Made by a program: the position numbers and the translations under genes
Shown: in pieces, positions 62,449-64,000 of the stretch
Position numbering within the stretch: position 1 is the first letter of the stretch
Layout: each line of letters opens with the position of its first letter
Source: Anaerolineae bacterium
GTDB lineage: Bacteria; Chloroflexota; Anaerolineae; Aggregatilineales; Phototrophicaceae
NCBI GenBank assembly: GCA_022826865.1
Contig: JAJDUC010000056.1
Location: 62,001-126,000, forward strand
Direction: 5' to 3'
DNA length: 64,000 nt
Notes under the pieces: model-generated
Database searches by the model: none
The model's input: the letters and a program-made list of their open reading frames with translations, nothing else
Told to the model about the DNA's origin: nothing

Positions 62449-63309
62449 ATGTTACTGAACATGAGAGACCTCCTGGCGGTGGCGCGAGCGAATCGCTTTG
62501 CCGTGCCCGCCTTCAATATCAGCAGCAGCATGCTGCTGACAGGCGCAATACAAGCGGCGGTGGAAGCCGACGCGCCGGTCATCATCGCCATCCACCCGGA
62601 TGAATTGGCCTTCGTGGGCGCCGCCTTCGTCAAATTCGCGCTGGAAGAGGCGATACGCGCCCCGGTGCCGGTTGTCATTCATCTCGATCACGGCGCATCC
62701 GTGACGCAGGTGATGGGCGCCATCCGCGCCGGCTTCACATCCGTGATGATTGACGCCTCGGAATCCCCGTTGGAGCAGAATATCGCCGCTTGTCGCGAAG
62801 TCGTCGCCCTGGCCCAAGCCGTCGATGTATCGGTCGAAGGCGAGCTGGGCACGATCGGCGAACTTGACGAAGAAGCGGAGGCCGGCGCCGACGAAGTTGT
62901 TTTTGTCAATCCAGCCGAGGTCAAAAAATTTGTCGACGCCACCGGCGTTGACACGCTGGCGGTCGCGATCGGCACATCGCACGGCCTCTATCCCAAAGAT
63001 ATGAAGCCGGAGATACGCCTGGATCTCTTGCGGGAAATCAATGAAATTGTTGAGATTCCGCTGGTTTTGCACGGCGGATCCGGCAATCCCGATGCCGAGA
63101 TCGCGCAGGCGGTAGAGTTGGGCATTTGCAAAATCAACATCTCCGCGGATATGAAAAGCGCCTTCTATCGGAAATGCCGCGAAGTACTGCAGGATCCGAT
63201 TCTGAGAGAGCCCAGCAGCATCTATCCGGCATGTATCGACGCCATGAAAGTCGTCTGTCGCCAGAAGTTTGACTTGTTCAGCACAACGGGCAAAGCAGCG
63301 CTGTATTAG
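62449..63309 (+). CDS. Class II fructose/tagatose-bisphosphate aldolase family protein
   Basis: 286 aa. Zinc-dependent class II aldolase fold: start MLLNMRDLLAVARANRFAVPAFNI, zinc ligands in VVIHLDHGAS, E in LSVEGELG-type VEGELGTIG, VAIGTSHGLYP, VLHGGSG and INISADMKSAF. Cleaves ketose-1,6-bisphosphates or a related phosphosugar to DHAP plus an aldehyde. GatY, KbaY and Fba cannot be told apart here. Lies in the sugar operon, 48 bp after the permease, so it probably handles the imported sugar. Confidence 0.92.
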   Translation: MLLNMRDLLAVARANRFAVPAFNISSSMLLTGAIQAAVEADAPVIIAIHPDELAFVGAAFVKFALEEAIRAPVPVVIHLDHGASVTQVMGAIRAGFTSVMIDASESPLEQNIAACREVVALAQAVDVSVEGELGTIGELDEEAEAGADEVVFVNPAEVKKFVDATGVDTLAVAIGTSHGLYPKDMKPEIRLDLLREINEIVEIPLVLHGGSGNPDAEIAQAVELGICKINISADMKSAFYRKCREVLQDPILREPSSIYPACIDAMKVVCRQKFDLFSTTGKAALY

Positions 63310-63342
63310 CGGCTCTCGGCAAGTTCTCCTCCGGACGGGAAT

Positions 63343-64000
63343 GTGGGCGAGCGGATCGCACTCGGCTTCTGCAACAATGTGGATTATGAGATCAAGTGGA
63401 ACGCCGATGTTCTTGAAGATCTCATCCGCCATTACCGGATTTCATGCGAAGAGCTTACGACGCGCGCCGACATAAAGTCGGAACGCGATCTCGTCATTTC
63501 GATTCTGGGCTTCATGTCTGCGGCCGAAGGCGGCGAGCGCTTTGTCGCCAACTCGGAGCTAATTGAAAGATTCGCCGCTCGCTTCGAGAAAAACATCACG
63601 CTTGGCGGGACCTCCGTTCGCGCCGCGATCGCCATGCGGAGACTGGGTTATACTTCGGCCCTGCATTTGATTACGCAGAACGATCATGTGCGCCGCCTCA
63701 TTCCCGGCGACAGCCCCTACGTCTGCAGCAATGCGGCCGACAGCGCCCATCCGCACCTGATCGTGCAATTTGATGGGGGAGATCGCCTGCGCGTCGGCGA
63801 CATCGAAATCAGCGCGCGCCAGCCCAACCGTCTCATATATCATTGCAATGCCGATCGTATCGCCTTGAAGATCAATGAAGACTTCGCAAACCTAATCGCC
63901 GACGCCCAGGTTCTGCTCATATCCGGCTTTAACGCCATGCAAGACACAGGGCTTATTGCGCGACGGCTGGAGGCGGTATTGCGCATTCTGGAGAAACTGC
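63343..64000 (+). CDS. ADP-dependent phosphofructokinase/glucokinase family protein, 3' end cut off
   Basis: Open frame to the window edge, at least 219 codons. ERIALGFCNNVDYEIKW starts like ADP-dependent sugar kinases of the ribokinase-like fold (G-x-N-x-x-D). Further matches are ITLGGTSVRAAIAMRRLGY (sugar-binding G-G-T), NRLIYHCNADR, and LLISGFNAMQDTG (the family G-F-x-x-M segment). The GTG at 63343 follows GGACGGGA and is 33 bp after the aldolase stop, in the same frame as the aldolase. These kinases are well known in archaea and scattered in bacteria. Catalytic C-terminal motif lies outside the window. Confidence 0.75.
   Translation, partial: MGERIALGFCNNVDYEIKWNADVLEDLIRHYRISCEELTTRADIKSERDLVISILGFMSAAEGGERFVANSELIERFAARFEKNITLGGTSVRAAIAMRRLGYTSALHLITQNDHVRRLIPGDSPYVCSNAADSAHPHLIVQFDGGDRLRVGDIEISARQPNRLIYHCNADRIALKINEDFANLIADAQVLLISGFNAMQDTGLIARRLEAVLRILEKL

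Noticed and set aside
62452..63432. 326-codon open frame antisense to the aldolase
   Set aside because: Opposite strand of a clearly conserved aldolase; no independent support.

Overview
The window looks like ordinary chromosome from a member of the Chloroflexota, most likely an Anaerolineae-like lineage. I infer this from gene content rather than from any marker phylogeny: a TopA with an N-terminal DUF5679-type zinc finger, LysM proteins with long Pro/Thr/Ala linkers, a bacterial ADP-dependent sugar kinase, a T-box in front of valS, and a baseplate-J-like protein among housekeeping genes. The DNA is moderately GC-rich. Promoters, where visible, are sigma70-like, usually TTGxxx, 17 bp, TAxxxT. 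No phage, CRISPR array, plasmid or defence locus is evident.

Layout. 0.1-6.8 kb: a ROK sugar kinase/regulator and a divergent Gfo/Idh/MocA oxidoreductase separated by a small inverted-repeat element, then tRNA-Arg, a lipoprotein, an MBL hydrolase, greA and an unknown membrane protein. 6.8-22.4 kb, nearly all minus strand: topA-manC-dprA, rimM-khpA-rpsP-ffh, an MFS transporter, a phosphoglyceromutase-like enzyme, an MBL hydrolase, murJ with a C39 peptidase, ruvX and a baseplate-J-like protein. 22.5-31.8 kb: alaS and tyrS fire divergently from promoters that appear to share one -35 box. tyrS runs into the B subunit of a CoA-transferase-family pair whose A subunit lies 3.5 kb away, across an opposite-strand block (family 5 binding protein, secG, ctpA). 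31.8-36 kb: a second inverted-repeat element, then a complete thiamine uptake unit (promoter, TPP riboswitch, terminator, thiB-thiP-thiQ). 36-40.4 kb: purH and secF-secD-yajC. 40.5-50 kb: an envelope region with a large secreted protein, a NERD-like protein, a GT39-type glycosyltransferase and three LysM proteins. 50.1-53.2 kb: valS with a T-box leader and tRNA-Thr. 53.2-58.8 kb: a nested repeat, mutL, a Ser/Thr kinase, a dGTPase and a SAM-hydrolase-type protein. 59-64 kb: a sugar ABC operon running into a class II aldolase and an ADP-dependent sugar kinase that is cut by the window edge.

Most notable observations. (1) A non-autonomous, MITE-like family of three copies (192-194 bp), with about 18 bp inverted ends starting CAGGG and what look like 10 bp target duplications. 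Two copies end exactly 18 bp from a promoter -35 box, and one is nested inside another palindromic repeat. (2) A protein with seven LysM modules joined to a glycoside-hydrolase-like domain in which both expected catalytic glutamates appear replaced (WNEPN-type to WKSPN, TEFGW-type to TQFGW). (3) Divergent alaS and tyrS promoters sharing a palindromic TGTACA -35 box. (4) A split IpdAB-like pair lacking the usual CoA-transferase glutamate. (5) Two tandem LysM paralogs with a conserved Cys-bounded insert and different membrane topologies.
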